Below are positions 23,973-35,722 of a stretch of DNA of 64,000 nt, piece by piece. Within the stretch, counting starts at the first letter, position 1. Each line of letters starts with the position of its first letter. The DNA is from Labyrinthula sp. Ha. Its lineage: Eukaryota; Sar; Bigyra; Labyrinthulida; Labyrinthulaceae. The stretch spans positions 868,001-932,000 of the forward strand of contig JAALGZ010000013.1 of NCBI GenBank assembly GCA_015227615.1, written 5' to 3'. The notes under the pieces are model-generated. The model saw only the letters and a program-made list of their open reading frames with translations, did not search any database and was not told where the DNA came from. The position numbers were made by a program, and so were the translations under genes.

Positions 23973-25232
23973 ATGCAGATTTGCACTTCTTTAACAAGCG
24001 TCATCATGAAACTCAGAGTTCCTTGGAGAAAGAAAAGAAATTCTTCTGATGCACATCATCTTGTTGCAGATCCCACAAAACGCACAGACTTTTACTACTC
24101 ATCTAAAGTTCTCTCCCTTGGAAAAGGACAGGACAGAGTTGTGACTCCAGAGAGTGACCACCTGTTTGAACAAAACCAGCAAGACCTAAATCAACCCGCT
24201 AATCCTCCGAAACCAGAAGAGTTAGATTGGGAGTATTATGCAGTGTTCGACGGACACGGACGGTCTGATACTGCTGCAGATTTATGCGAAGAAGAATTGC
24301 ACCAGGTAATCCTGTCAAAACACAACGCTGCGGCTCCACAGCAAGAAGATACACTTCCTAGCGACAACGTCATCACAGAAGCGTTCCAAGAAATGCACCA
24401 TAAGATTTGTGAAGCGGCCAGAGAGGAAAGAAATTTCCGTACAGGTACTTGCGCACTGATAATGTTCGTTTCCAAAGCTCAGGAGGAAAATGGAAAGATC
24501 AAGGTAAAAATGGCGTGGGCAGGTGACTGTCGCGGAGTACTGTTTTCTCCAACACAAGTGAATGATCAAATCTTGCTTGAGACTGTGGATCATAAGATAC
24601 ATACTAATGAACAGGAGAGGCAGCGAATTGAAACTCAAGCAGTCGGAAAAGAACCGCGACCAAATCTGCTTAAATCTCCAATGTGGCAACGGGATGTGGA
24701 GGAAGCAGAAGCTAAGGGGAAAATAATACGACCTGTGAGTTATGTAGGGAGAAGGCAGTTGATAATAGAGGGTGAAGGAGGGGCAGAGGAGGAAAAAGTG
24801 CAAGAAGTTGGTTCGTATGTTTTGTTCAGTCATACGAATGGGATTTCGCTGCAGGTGAGTAGATCGCTTGGGGATCCCTCTGCTGCGAGGAGTGCGATTC
24901 CAGATCCAGAGATTATAGAGATTGAAATAGATAGGAGTGAGGAGAGTTATCGGATAATTTTGGCATCTGATGGATTGTGGGATATGTTTAGTACACAAGA
25001 AGTTATTCAGGCTTTGTTGAAGAAAAAGGTTAAGATGGGGAATACGGAGAAAGCTTGTGAGAAGTTAACAAAGAAGGCAAAGAAGAGACGAAGTTATAGA
25101 GGTATGCGGATGGATGATGTGTCTGTTGTTGTGATAGATATACCGTCGCTGCTTTTGGAACCTTCCTTAGATAGTCAGACTGAGGATCCAAGTAGTGTAG
25201 AGTCTGGGTCCCTGGAATCCAAAGAAAGTTGA
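23973..25232 (+). CDS. PP2C-type protein serine/threonine phosphatase
   Basis: 419 aa from ATG 23973; a second in-frame ATG at 24006 (MKLRVPWRKK) is possible. PP2C motifs in order: YYAVFDGHGRSD (about 89-100, metal-binding Asp and Gly), FRTGTCALIMF (about 152), MAWAGDCRGVLF (about 180), VDHKIHTNEQERQRIE (about 205), LQVSRSLGDP (about 295), ILASDGLWDMFS (about 330) and MDDVSVVVIDI (about 388). All four metal-ligating Asp motifs look intact, so an active Mg/Mn-dependent phosphatase is expected. An acidic low-complexity insert (EGEGGAEEEKVQEVG) lies before the SRSLGD motif. No signal peptide or membrane segment, so probably cytosolic or nuclear. Single exon. The convergent neighbour ends 59 bp away. 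The PP2C family call is secure; the pathway is unknown. Confidence 0.92.
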   Translation: MQICTSLTSVIMKLRVPWRKKRNSSDAHHLVADPTKRTDFYYSSKVLSLGKGQDRVVTPESDHLFEQNQQDLNQPANPPKPEELDWEYYAVFDGHGRSDTAADLCEEELHQVILSKHNAAAPQQEDTLPSDNVITEAFQEMHHKICEAAREERNFRTGTCALIMFVSKAQEENGKIKVKMAWAGDCRGVLFSPTQVNDQILLETVDHKIHTNEQERQRIETQAVGKEPRPNLLKSPMWQRDVEEAEAKGKIIRPVSYVGRRQLIIEGEGGAEEEKVQEVGSYVLFSHTNGISLQVSRSLGDPSAARSAIPDPEIIEIEIDRSEESYRIILASDGLWDMFSTQEVIQALLKKKVKMGNTEKACEKLTKKAKKRRSYRGMRMDDVSVVVIDIPSLLLEPSLDSQTEDPSSVESGSLESKES

Positions 25233-25291
25233 GTGTGATGTCTATTACTTCGTTTTATTATGTTAACTATATTACTTCCTCTTTTTCTAAT

Positions 25292-26260
25292 TTATCCATT
25301 TAAGTACTTTAAGAAATCAAACTCTATGTTTAATAGAAAAAGAGTCTCTTGAGGATTTAGTTGAATAGTTCTTATTACCTCTGCATCAGCGTGAGAAATG
25401 TGTACTAAGAGAACAAAAACGTTCCAAGCAATAAACAGAAACCCAACGAATTGAAGAACTGAGCTAATGAAGCAGCATAAGATTGAAACCATGGAAGCGC
25501 GCTTAAGCTCAAGTTTGTGGATATCGTTCTCTTTGTTCATTGTTTTCGCGAGGGGGGATGCAAGCGTTGTTGATGTAAAACTCGTTCGATTTGTCATAAA
25601 GCTGGTCCCTGTGCTCTTTCTCCTCTTAGCCTTATCTACTTCACGCTTCAGCAGTTCATTTGCACTGGATAGCATCCTTTCTATTTCATCCATTTCTTCT
25701 GACTCTGTTTCAGATATTGTATCAACAGCATATTCTGAGCTTGATTTTTCTTCAGCAGAGTTATTATGGTGAAATACAGGCCCATCACTCAGTTCGGAGC
25801 GCAAATCCCTTTGCACATTTAATGCTTTTTTCTTTTCACTAGCACATATTTCTGAAATATAATTTTTTGGAATTCTGGGTGGCGTAACCATGTGTGAACT
25901 CAATCTTTTTATTTTATCTTCTTTGCTTTTAAATTCCGTGGCAGCAAGGATTTGTTTTAGCTGCTCTACATTGACAGGTCGTGCGGAATCAAAGGAGTAA
26001 AAATTTTGTTCTATCAATCCAAGTGACGAGCTTCTTCTCCTTCCTTTGTCTTTCTTCTTCCTCACCGAAGTGGTCTTCGCTGTCTTCCTTGCCCTCAGAG
26101 GAGTACCCGTTACCTGCCTTCTTATGAACAGGCGAGAAGTGGGTTGTGAGAAAGAACCTGTAGATGCAGGGATTTTTTTGAATCTGGGTAGTCTTGAAGC
26201 TGACTTCGCTGGCGACACATCAATAGACAGAGATCTAAACTGTTGATCTTTTTCTCTCAT
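25292..26260 (-). CDS. Unknown Ser/Arg/Lys-rich protein with one C-terminal membrane segment
   Basis: 322 aa from an ATG, single exon. Residues 1-230 are basic and Ser/Thr-rich, look disordered, and contain many possible kinase sites (SRLPRFKKIP, RKKKDKGRRRSSSL). An acidic patch with ISETESEEMDEIERML and a helical stretch ANELLKREVDKAKRRK follow. A single hydrophobic segment at about 257-285 (VLQFVGFLFIAWNVFVLLV) is followed by about 35 residues. The layout, with a cytosolic disordered head and a C-terminal membrane segment, suggests an anchored scaffold or nuclear-envelope type protein, but no family is recognised. Head to head with the HIT gene, 88 bp between ATGs, so a shared promoter is likely. 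Confidence 0.6.
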   Translation of the reverse strand: MREKDQQFRSLSIDVSPAKSASRLPRFKKIPASTGSFSQPTSRLFIRRQVTGTPLRARKTAKTTSVRKKKDKGRRRSSSLGLIEQNFYSFDSARPVNVEQLKQILAATEFKSKEDKIKRLSSHMVTPPRIPKNYISEICASEKKKALNVQRDLRSELSDGPVFHHNNSAEEKSSSEYAVDTISETESEEMDEIERMLSSANELLKREVDKAKRRKSTGTSFMTNRTSFTSTTLASPLAKTMNKENDIHKLELKRASMVSILCCFISSVLQFVGFLFIAWNVFVLLVHISHADAEVIRTIQLNPQETLFLLNIEFDFLKYLNG

Positions 26261-26348
26261 CTTTCGTCCTTTGTTGTTTTAAACGGTTATCTTCAGCAGA
26301 TATTTTGGGTAATTTTGTATCGGAAGTGTTCTAGATTCAATCTACAGA

Positions 26349-26891
26349 ATGATAGACAAATCAAAAGTATTAAAGAACAGAGACGCAGTAACAAATCATG
26401 AAAGAGAAGGGTTTAAAGAAAACAATACTGTTTTTGGAAAAATTCTTCAAGGACGCCTTCCGGCAAGCATTGTTTACGAAGACGAGAACCTTCTTGCGCT
26501 CAAAGACATTTCTCCTGCGAGTGATGTACACTATTTAATAATACCGAAGGAACATATTACAGATTACGAAGCATTAAGACTTAGACATAAGAAAATGTTG
26601 GAAGATATGGTTGTTCTTGCTAACGCTCTATATAAAGTGGAGACTGGGGAGTCTGGTGAAGCTGCAAGAGAGGAACGTGTTTTGAACCTGGGATTCCATC
26701 GACCTCCTTTGACTAAAGTGTACCACCATTTACACCTTCATGTTATTTGGTCCATGCCAGCAAAAAATAGGTATTTTATTTATTTACTTTATTTCTGAAG
26801 GTGGAAAAGACTTCTCTTTCCTATAGGATATGGAAAACATTACAAATCCCCAGAATACGTGATTCAGAACCTTCCTGAAGAAAAATCCTGA
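26349..26891 (+). CDS. HIT-family protein, HINT3-like, copy 1
   Basis: Two exons, 26349-26770 and 26801-26891, with a 30-nt intron; 170 aa. Exon 2 reads WKRLLFPIGYGKHYKSPE and aligns with the same part of copy 2 (35723-36254), which confirms the splice. HIT features: [40 protein letters not shown], then the nucleotide-binding triad HLHLH in [18 protein letters not shown] just before the triad and the short W-containing tail resemble HINT3-type proteins. Family role: hydrolysis of nucleoside phosphoramidates or adenylates. Odd: one extra His before the triad compared with copy 2, which makes H-H-L-H-L-H. The two copies are about 70 percent identical by eye, so the duplication is not very recent. 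Confidence 0.85.
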
Positions 26892-27971
26892 ACGGAGAAA
26901 TGTTTATAAATAATGTTTTCTTTGCTCATAGCAAGTTAATTTATTCGATATTTCATTATTCTTTTGCGTTTTCTTCAATTTTCTTAGAACCTCACGAGTA
27001 TTAAGTCACGGCTTATAATTTGTAGTACCATTGGTTCTACAAGGGTGCAGTCAGAATCTACCAATTAGAAAAACCGAGTGCATTTTCTGTACAGGCATAA
27101 TTTCATTGCATCAAAATATCATGAAACACTCTCAATATAATTAAGCTTCAACAATACCACTTAGGTGCGAGTGGCATTATCTGAGTCTTACTACTCAAGT
27201 CTTAGGTTGTAGGTGCTATACTTAACTACTGCTACTTGCTTAATGACGTGGTAGTGTGTATTACTAACTTCGATAAAACTATTCATATAGATTCATAATT
27301 AGAGCAAGACATACGAGTTCATGTGACTTGAAAAAGTTCTTTTGCTCGATTTCTTAAATCTCTTTCTCGTTTGGCAGGTTGGTCTCCGGCGCAATTTAGT
27401 TCAAACTCCATTCATTAACTCTAAGTTGCACCATCTTGACATTTTCTTCAGATTGTTTTTTTTTACTGACTCAATTTTTCTGTGTGGTATTTTTTCTGAA
27501 AAATATGTTTCCGATAAGAATTCTTATTTTCTTTTAATTTCCTTGCTTAATCTATTGTATCCTTCGCAAAACTGGCCTCTATTAGACCATTACTTACCAT
27601 CTAAAACAGATGATTCTAAAAATGTTTTTGGAAAGAGTACCTAATAGCTTACCTATCTCTAGTAAGATAGATATATACACAAGTGTAAAAAATACGGTCT
27701 ATTTGAGCTACACTATTGAAATCGCTGCAAATATCCCATAAACTGTAAATGTTAAGCACAGAGGCACAGAACAACGTAAAACTACAACGTTTATTTGATG
27801 TGTAAGAAAGCACCCAAAAATAGAATTGGTGTATTCAAATAGATATAAATTTAGTACCCAGAAGCAAAAAGAATAAAATAATTTAGAAAGTTGTGATTTG
27901 GTTTTCTTCAAGGTACTTGGGCTAATGTGGTTAAAATGTAAATGAAAGATGTTCACAAAACTTTTTGAAAT
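26892..27971. other. Intergenic, nothing recognised
   Basis: About 1.1 kb with short frames only (27342-27644 is hydrophobic and T-rich, and looks non-coding). Confidence 0.4.
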
Positions 27972-28187
27972 ATGGCAGAAAATTTTATAACCTTGAAAAA
28001 TCAAACCCGTGTTATTTTAAATAATTATATTGATAGATTTGATTCAGCATTTCAACAGATGGTCTCACAAAAGTATCTGTTGTCTGAAGCTGTGGCCTTG
28101 ATGATGAAACAATGGGAGTATGCAACTAGTCAAAATGTGGTTGAATCTTTTTTAGAGCAATCTAGACAGATATTTAAGATAGGCTAA
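27972..28187 (+). CDS. Possible small helical protein, 71 aa, unknown
   Basis: ATG frame: MAENFITLKNQTRVILNN, then YIDRFDSAFQQM, EAVALMMKQWEY and VESFLEQSRQIFKIG. The composition is protein-like and strongly helical, unlike most chance frames nearby. A small Mediator- or adaptor-type helical subunit is imaginable, but no motif supports a name. It could be one exon of a longer gene. Confidence 0.35.
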   Translation: MAENFITLKNQTRVILNNYIDRFDSAFQQMVSQKYLLSEAVALMMKQWEYATSQNVVESFLEQSRQIFKIG

Positions 28188-31100
28188 GGTTAAATTCGTG
28201 CCCCAGTGGCTGATAAAATTTCTGAAATGAAGATAATTTTAATGGGCAAGTCGTAAGTTTCAGAATACCCATGATTTAAAAGTAAACATGTAGATTGATG
28301 TTCTGGAAGAGACCTTAAAGATATAAAAACAAGTGTTATCTATACAGAGAAAGGTAATTTTTCTTCAGTGAAACTATAAATAGTTTTATAAAACTCATTA
28401 GCCGGCTATACAGAGTACTAAGAGATCTGATGAGTTTTCTTCTTGCACCACACATTAACCCACTTCTATAAAGCTGACATTTTGGGTTGAACTCCGAGTC
28501 ATGACAATCTCCATCAGGTTTTAGATGACTTTTTTTTACTTTGAAGACTTGTGTGTTCATCACGAGATATTATGTACTGGAATCTTGTACAACATACTAG
28601 GAATTATTTCTTCAGTGCTAATTTACTATTAGGCTCACCGCAGCAAGTAATCCACTTTATCTAGTCCTAGAATTTCCCACTTTACTGTTGTTTTAGTTCT
28701 TGCTTCTTGAGTTTGCAGCTTATCTTAAGTTTTATTCGAAGATCCTCTTTTTCTTAATATTCAATCTTTCAGGGTCACGGTATGGTTGGGTTGGGCTCTT
28801 GTGTGTAAATATATATCTAAATATGACTATTTTCTTTCATTCCATTCAAAATTTAATATTCAAAGTAAACCATTTCTCTAGAAGCACCTTTTCAAAGAAT
28901 TAAGCAGCTATGAAATCAAACTAGACAAAATATACCTAAAATTAATTTATTCTTATAAACAAGAGTCCGTTTTTAGTGAAAACTTAGTGCCCCCTTTAGG
29001 AGCCAACGCTACTTAAAAAAGTGGTTTATCCGGAGGATTCCTCTAATTACAGTCTTATTTTCTTACCCTTGTTTGTTGTATATCTATCTTTCTTGATTAT
29101 TATGAGCCGCTTCAATACTATGCCCCAATGCGACCATGTATCATGTACGCGTTCATTAAGTTTAGCGGCTATGGTAAACATATCCGTTCATTACTTAAAA
29201 TTTTCTCAAAACCTATGAGTTAATGTTCTGTTAGTTGTATCGATGAAGACAATCTACATCCAAAGCAACTCCAAAGTCTTACCATTTCATCATACTTGAA
29301 TTGCTCTTGGTGGAAAACGGAAAACGCTTATTCCTACGATTTTTGTTCTCTGAATATTTTTCAAGATATCGGTTCTAACAAAAACAAGACCTAAACGCGT
29401 GCTCAATAGGTGCGATATAATTTAAGGTTACATATCAGTTGAATTTTCTCCTCATGAATAAAAAATGTATATAAATTTACTTCCTGAATTCAGAACGTAT
29501 CTCACAAAACACCCAACAGATTACAAAAAATGTTACTTCGATGATCACTGCATCATTTTTACTTTAATAAGATAGTCTGTGTTACTGGAAGAACACATAT
29601 TACTGAGAAAATACTCTTTTTTTTTAATTCTCAAAATTATTTCGCCAATCACTACCGGCTGATAATCCTTTAATTTATCAAAAACTACGTCTCCGAGCAA
29701 TTTCATAAACAGGCCGTCGGACTTGTTGTTAAGAAAATAACTTCATGGAAACTATATTAATCTGACTATACATTCTTCTGTAAAGTCTTGCTTAATCTGT
29801 TCTTTGTGTTATCACCCCTTTTTCTTAGACTTAAGTATTCTTTTTTCAACTTAAGGATATGGGATATCATAAAAAGTTGTTAAGCATTTTAGACTCTTCG
29901 GCCCCGATTTTTTGCTCTTAAGAGCCGAACATAGATTCTGAATAAGCAAGTGCATCGATGTATACTGTTTTCTACAAGAAACTGAATTGTTCGTCTTAAA
30001 CTTAGTTTATTCAGCTGGTTATATTCGGACTCATGCTAGGTTTTCAACCTCAAGACTATTAGATGTAGCCTATAGCTATATTAGTACTACCCTTGATTGT
30101 TATATGAGAATCATTTATTCGCAGCTTTGGTTTTCAAAGTGAAAACATCACATGGTGCTGAGCGGGAAAATTTGAAACGATAGGAAACTAAGCATTTTCT
30201 CTTTGGCTTTTTTCCTACAGTAAACTCCCAGAACATAACTATTCCGAAGATGCATGGCTAATGGTAAGATTAAGTCGAAATTCAAAGTAGAGACAAAAAG
30301 GGCAAACATATTGAAGAATGCAGAAAAATGAAATTATAAAGTCAACTACTAATATTTAAAACAAGAAACGATCACCAGCCCTTTACTGCTAAAAGTTAAG
30401 ACTTTCATGAGACCACACTAATTTAAGGTAACAAGTATAAGAATGAAGTTTATCATTTACCGTCAAACTTTAGTAATCTGAAATTTTGGATAGTAATATA
30501 AATTTACCGACATTAAGTTTAATATCTATAAGACTTTATCATTCTCGATTAGAGCTTATAATAATTTTCATCAGCGACTGGTAGGTTAAACCCATTTTGG
30601 TAAAAAAAAACAAAAAATACATTTGATTGGTTATGTTAGAGAAATAAAATGCAAAAGCTCAGAAGCATAGGTAAGAAAATAAATTAAGCTCCTTTAGTTT
30701 GAGCTCATTGCAGAACTATACGATGAAGATCAAGAGGTGTTTTTCATTTACTAAGTAAATTTAGAAACATTATGCGATACCTTTGAGGTCTTCTTCGGAA
30801 AGTGTTGAGTCAGTTGAACAGGAGTTTTTCTTTGGCTCGGTGACTCCTGGTTAAGGATTTTTAGTATCTTCGATAGCTCCAAAATACAATATTAAAAGAA
30901 GCCTAGGTTCTATAGATTTTAGCTATTTCTTCGTTGTATTGGGAGTTTAAAGGAAAGCTACCGGAGTTCTTGCTAGTTCGTGAAGGATGTTTTATATAGT
31001 GTGTATAAGGAGAGTAAGGGTGAAAGCGGTAGTTGGATGCAAGTGGTTACATTATTTCTGCATTTATTATTAGTGGACTGCCTTGGTAGGTAATTATTTT

Positions 31101-31630
31101 ATCTTCTTTTCTTTTTGTTTTATTTGAGACGAATCTGTAGGCACCTGAGGTTTGGTCCTGGAAAAGAAGGTTCTTCCTGTGGTTTAACGTGTTTCCTGAA
31201 AAAGGAAAAGTGAGCTCAAGTCACAATATGAAGCATTATTTTACACTAGAATTCTAGCAAATGTAATTTTCATAGAATAGACTTTGTATTCACAGAGTCT
31301 ACCCTTTTACTTTGGGCTCCGTGTAGTATTGAGAGCTTGACATGACAAGTATGAACAGAGTTCTCAAATAGTTTATAATATTTTTGTGTAGAGAAGAATT
31401 GACACCAATTATTTTTGAGACTGAGCCTAAGTCAACTCAGCGCCCCACGGGCTTTCAAACTTTATGAGCCGATGAAAAGTGAGAGCTCTCTCGCTCAACG
31501 TCGGTGGTCTTGCTCAATACAAACTCTCTACAATAGTAAAACTCACTTACGAACTTCCGTCCCTACTTATCTTACTTTAAGAAGTTGAACAGAAAGATGT
31601 TGAAAGACTTGAGAAACGAACTAAAATACC
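28188..31630. other. Gene-free AT-rich stretch, 3.4 kb
   Basis: No long frame and no clear repeat structure seen on either strand. The final part (about 30780-31560) is less AT-rich and may already belong to, or flank, the 5' region of the LINE. Confidence 0.45.
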
Positions 31631-34600
31631 AACCAGGGCAGAAAAGGAAGGTAGTTTCTGTCACAAACCGACTCCAATTCTACTGGCGTAGCGATCTTTG
31701 TGTACCAGGAACTCCTTCCGGATGTAACTGACACTTACATAGTGAGCGGCAGGATCCAAGTTGTCAAGATCAGGTCAAAAAACAACAGGAATCTCATTTT
31801 AGCAAATGTGTACGCGCCTACAGTGGATTACCTGCCCAAGAGTACTAGTAATCTCTAGAAAAGCTACAAGAAAAACTCATGAAGAAAATGAACAAGAGTA
31901 GGTCAATAGTTATTGGATGCAATTGGTATGCTCAGGCCAAGAGAACGTGAAAAGATATCAGCAACAAGTATGGATTGTCGTCAAAAAGCAACAGAAATGA
32001 AAAGATGTTAAAAGAGTCTCTGCTCCAAAATACAATAGACTTAGCTAATCACAGGTTTAAGGCAGGGAAGAAAGGATCCAGAAGAAACGAAACCTTCAAA
32101 CCATGGAATAAGCAGATAAGATCATCAGAAATAGATTTCTTTGTCACCAACAAACCCACAGCAGTCGCATCCTTCAAAGTAAGCAAAAAAAATCAGTAAA
32201 GACATCTGGCAGCATGAACCAAAAGATCATATGGGAATACTAATCTTCATCAATATCATACCCCCACAACAGCAAAGTTAAAGAAAACAGAGAAAAGGAT
32301 ATATCTAACTTTTTAAAAATGTAAAGTGAGCAGTTTGACGAAGCTCTCCAATGTAAATTGTAGAATACTTTTCTTGAAACCGAAGGGGCGGATTACACCC
32401 AACTCATAAAGTAACAACGGAAGTAGTAGAAGAGCTGATCCCGTAAAAAATAAATTTTCCCCCGAAACAATTCCCCTACCACTCTTAAACCCACTAAACT
32501 AAGACGATAAAAGCGGGGCACAGTTTTAGCAGAAGAATAGCAACGATATTTAACTAAATCATGAACATTGTAATTGTAGACATGAATACTACAATTGTAG
32601 ATAGGAACACATACTTGGACGAAATATGTACAACAATTGACAAAAAAGCAACACCAACAACTCTTGTCAAGCCTATAGAATAGTGAAAATTCCCCAGAAG
32701 AAGAAAGGTAACACCGAGACAATAACTAAAAACGGACAAGGTAATACCTTACCAGAGGAAAGATACCGAGAATATTACGGAACATATTCCTGTGACTCAA
32801 AAATATCCAACTAGGAAACCAGAGAATATTACTGTAGGGGAAATTCAACATTACAACAGACAGCTCAACAGAAATATAAAAAACAGCTCCATAACTTCAT
32901 GGAATACTCCAAGTGAAAAAAAAACCACCAACACCCTTATAATAATCAAGAACAATAAATCCAGCGAAGATGATGATGTAGTAAACAAAGTTCTAAGATA
33001 TTCCAGTAAATTCTAAAAATTTCTAATCAAAATCATCCAAAGGTTTCTTAGAAAAGGAAAAGACAAAGAAAACTAAGGGGGCACATTGTCCCAAGTAAAG
33101 TAATATTTTTGTACAAAAATAAAGCAGATAAACAAAGCCCTTTATCATACAGGTCAATAACGCTGCTGCAAACATCCTTTAACGTGTTGACAAAAATCAT
33201 CAATAACCGGTTATAGAATGTGGTTAAGAAATACCTTCATAACAAGTAGATTTTTGTAGACATCGTGTAACAATCCATAAGATCGAAATAATGAAGTGAA
33301 TAATTACTAAAAGAGTAACTGAGAACCTTGAACTAAAGATGCTTCTTATCGACTTCAAGAAAGCTTCGACTTAGTTTCACATAGACTTATCCGTATCGGA
33401 CTCAGAGAACATGGTGTACCTAAATCATTAATGGAAAAGATTATGTACCTCTATAGCTTGGCAAGAGATAAAGAAATGGAAGGAGGAAAAGAATCCAAAA
33501 CAACAAGGATTCTAAAATGAGTCATCTATGGTGACAGCTTATCCCCAACTCTCCTTACTCTGACACTGGGTAGTATTAAACATCGCCTAAAAGATAATAC
33601 ATGTGAAAAAGTGCAGCTAGGAACCAAACAAATTCAACTCACGGCTTTCGTAGACGATGTAGTTTCGTTTGTTAAAGACAAATCTCAGTTAATATATCTT
33701 ATTCAAGAACTTGGAAAAGTTGAACACATCCCTGGTCTGGGAACAAATATTAACAAAGCGAAGATCATAAGCATAGAGAAAGTACCTAAAATAAAAAAAA
33801 TACCCGACGCTCTGATCAATAAACTTCTGTTGAAATTTCATTGTGAAATATGTGACCGCTTTTTCCAAACTGCAAGATCCTTGAACTGTCACTGGGCTTC
33901 TAGATACTGCGATGGGAGTAAGAACCTCCCAAGAGTAAAAACCCTTACAGTTTCACACGCAGAAGATATATTGACCAGTTTACTCAGGAACAAAGTTCCA
34001 AATATCGAATCCAAAGGCCAAACAGTACAGGGAACAACCAAGATGAAATACCTAGGAGCAGTCTTTAACACTTCGGGGGATAGATGAAGAAGCAGTCTTG
34101 GACAAGATAACGAGAGCAAAAAATGACCTAAACCAATTCAACTACCTCCTAAAATCGACCATCTTGAATAAGAAAACCAAAAGGAGAATTGCCCTGTCAC
34201 TAGCACTCTCTCCCCTGCTGTACAACTGACAGAACTGGAAAATCACCGTCACCATCAAGAAGTGACTGAACAAACTTTCTAAAATTATAAAAAATAGATA
34301 GATAACTTGGAGAATATGAACTTCAACCTGCAAGATGGAGATATAAACGCCTGCGAACTGGCAAAACAACGGATCCAAATCTTCAGTGAACAGGAAACTG
34401 TGGACACAATACTAGACGCAGCACGTGAAACAGCTGTCCTCGAACCTGGAACGCCACAATATCTCAGAGAAAGAATTTCTCTGAAACAATAACTTCAGCA
34501 AAGCATGGTCATAGAACATCTGGAACCACCTGATGAACCGGCGCATCCTGACCATGAACCTCCGACTTCAACTTGAGAAAATCCTGAGCAGAGCCTAGAA

Positions 34601-35476
34601 AGTAGCACTGTGAACCTCCCACCAGCCTACTCACAGCACCGAGAACCACTGGAACCTTCTCCCACCCACCCAACCACACCGCCCAGGATAAGAGCTGAAT
34701 GCTCCCTGCTGACCTCAAATACGCCTGATTGGCTTGGAAACCTCTGCACGCTAAAGAAAAGCCCCACGAAACTAGAAGGAGAAAACCAAGACATAATAAG
34801 GGCAAGAGAAGCCACCCCAACACCAACCTGAAAGCTGGAATCATCATAACCTAATAATTTACCATCTTCTGGAACCTGGATGTAGTTAAGGAGCTGGAAA
34901 CCTTAGAATCGTCGGATCGTGCAACCTTAGTCAAACAGTGCCAAAATTTCAACAATAAGTATCTGGCAGATAGAACTGAACAGCTAAAAGATCAACAAGC
35001 AGCATAGAAATACCCCCGTGTGGTTCATATTCGCCCTCCTGGAACTTGGATGTAGATAAAAACAAATCGAGAGAAGAATATAAATAGCTGGAAACGTGAA
35101 CCTTGGAAAAAAACCGCTGGGAATCATCTAATTGAATGTGTTGAACCATCTGGAGAGATATTATCTTGCATCTGGAGCACTGGATCACTTGAACTGACAC
35201 CTTCTGGTCTTTTACAGTCGTGATACTTACTTTCTTTGTTTTTGGATTGGTATTTTGGGAAATCACAAGTTTTGGGAAATCAAGCACAAGATTCAGGATG
35301 TTATTGGAACAAAAGGGATCCTGCCACTCAAGAACACCCGTTAATGGAAGTGACGTAGTTACAATAATAGTTTTGCTGTAGAGAGTATGGGCAAGGCCGC
35401 AGACTCGTGCAGGGTTAGGTCCTCGGACTCAATTGGCATTGCCACGGAACTCCCTTTAAAATCTAAATCTAAACAG
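31630..35476 (+). mobile_element. Degenerate non-LTR retrotransposon (LINE) with AP-endonuclease and reverse transcriptase
   Basis: Plus-strand remnants in order. AP endonuclease: NLILANVYAPTVDYL at about 31791-31836, VIGCNWYAQ-like at about 31907-31935, SSEIDFFVTN at about 32125-32155. RT start: EIQHYNRQLNR with NNKSSEDDDVVNKVL at about 32840-32998. RT palm: MLLIDFKKAFDLVSH-like at about 33340-33385 and AFVDDVVSF at about 33641-33670, where AFVDD is the catalytic box. Thumb: MKYLGAVFNTSGD at about 34044-34082. Between catalytic box and thumb sits a zinc-finger-like block CEICDRFFQTARSLNCHW...C (about 33843-33910). Several stops and frame changes show it is dead. The downstream GC-richer part (34500-35460) is probably 3' region, ending in the repeat tail AAAATCTAAATCTAAAC at about 35458-35474. 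Clade undetermined; the 5' end is approximate. Confidence 0.8.
33611..34087 (+). pseudogene. RT palm/thumb fragment with inserted zinc finger, part of the LINE
   Basis: The longest surviving frame of the LINE, 158 codons. It runs from QLTAFVDDVVSFV (catalytic Asp pair) through LGTNINKAKIISIEK, the C2H2/C-type finger, and KGQTVQGTTKMKYLGAVF. The upstream palm half lies in the same general region but in interrupted frames (stops at about 33373 and 33520). The zinc-finger position inside RT is described in the findings. Confidence 0.7.
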
Positions 35477-35722
35477 TTTAAACTTACTGGTTTCAAGGCG
35501 CTCCACATTCACCGACAAACTTTTGTGTTAAAATTAATCTTACATCTTATTAGCTGAGGTGGACCAGTTTGCGCTCTTACAGTCTTTTCTTCTTATAAAG
35601 GCTTCTTTGTTTCCCAATTTTGGGTTGCTTTAGATTCTTGCCGCATTTGAAAGAATAATCAACTCGTTAATTTTGGGCAATTCATATCTGAGTTGTTAAG
35701 TAGGCAAAGTTGAAACTGCAAA

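Noticed and set aside
24315-24998. 227-codon antisense frame over the PP2C gene
   Set aside because: A shadow of the PP2C coding frame, with no independent motif.
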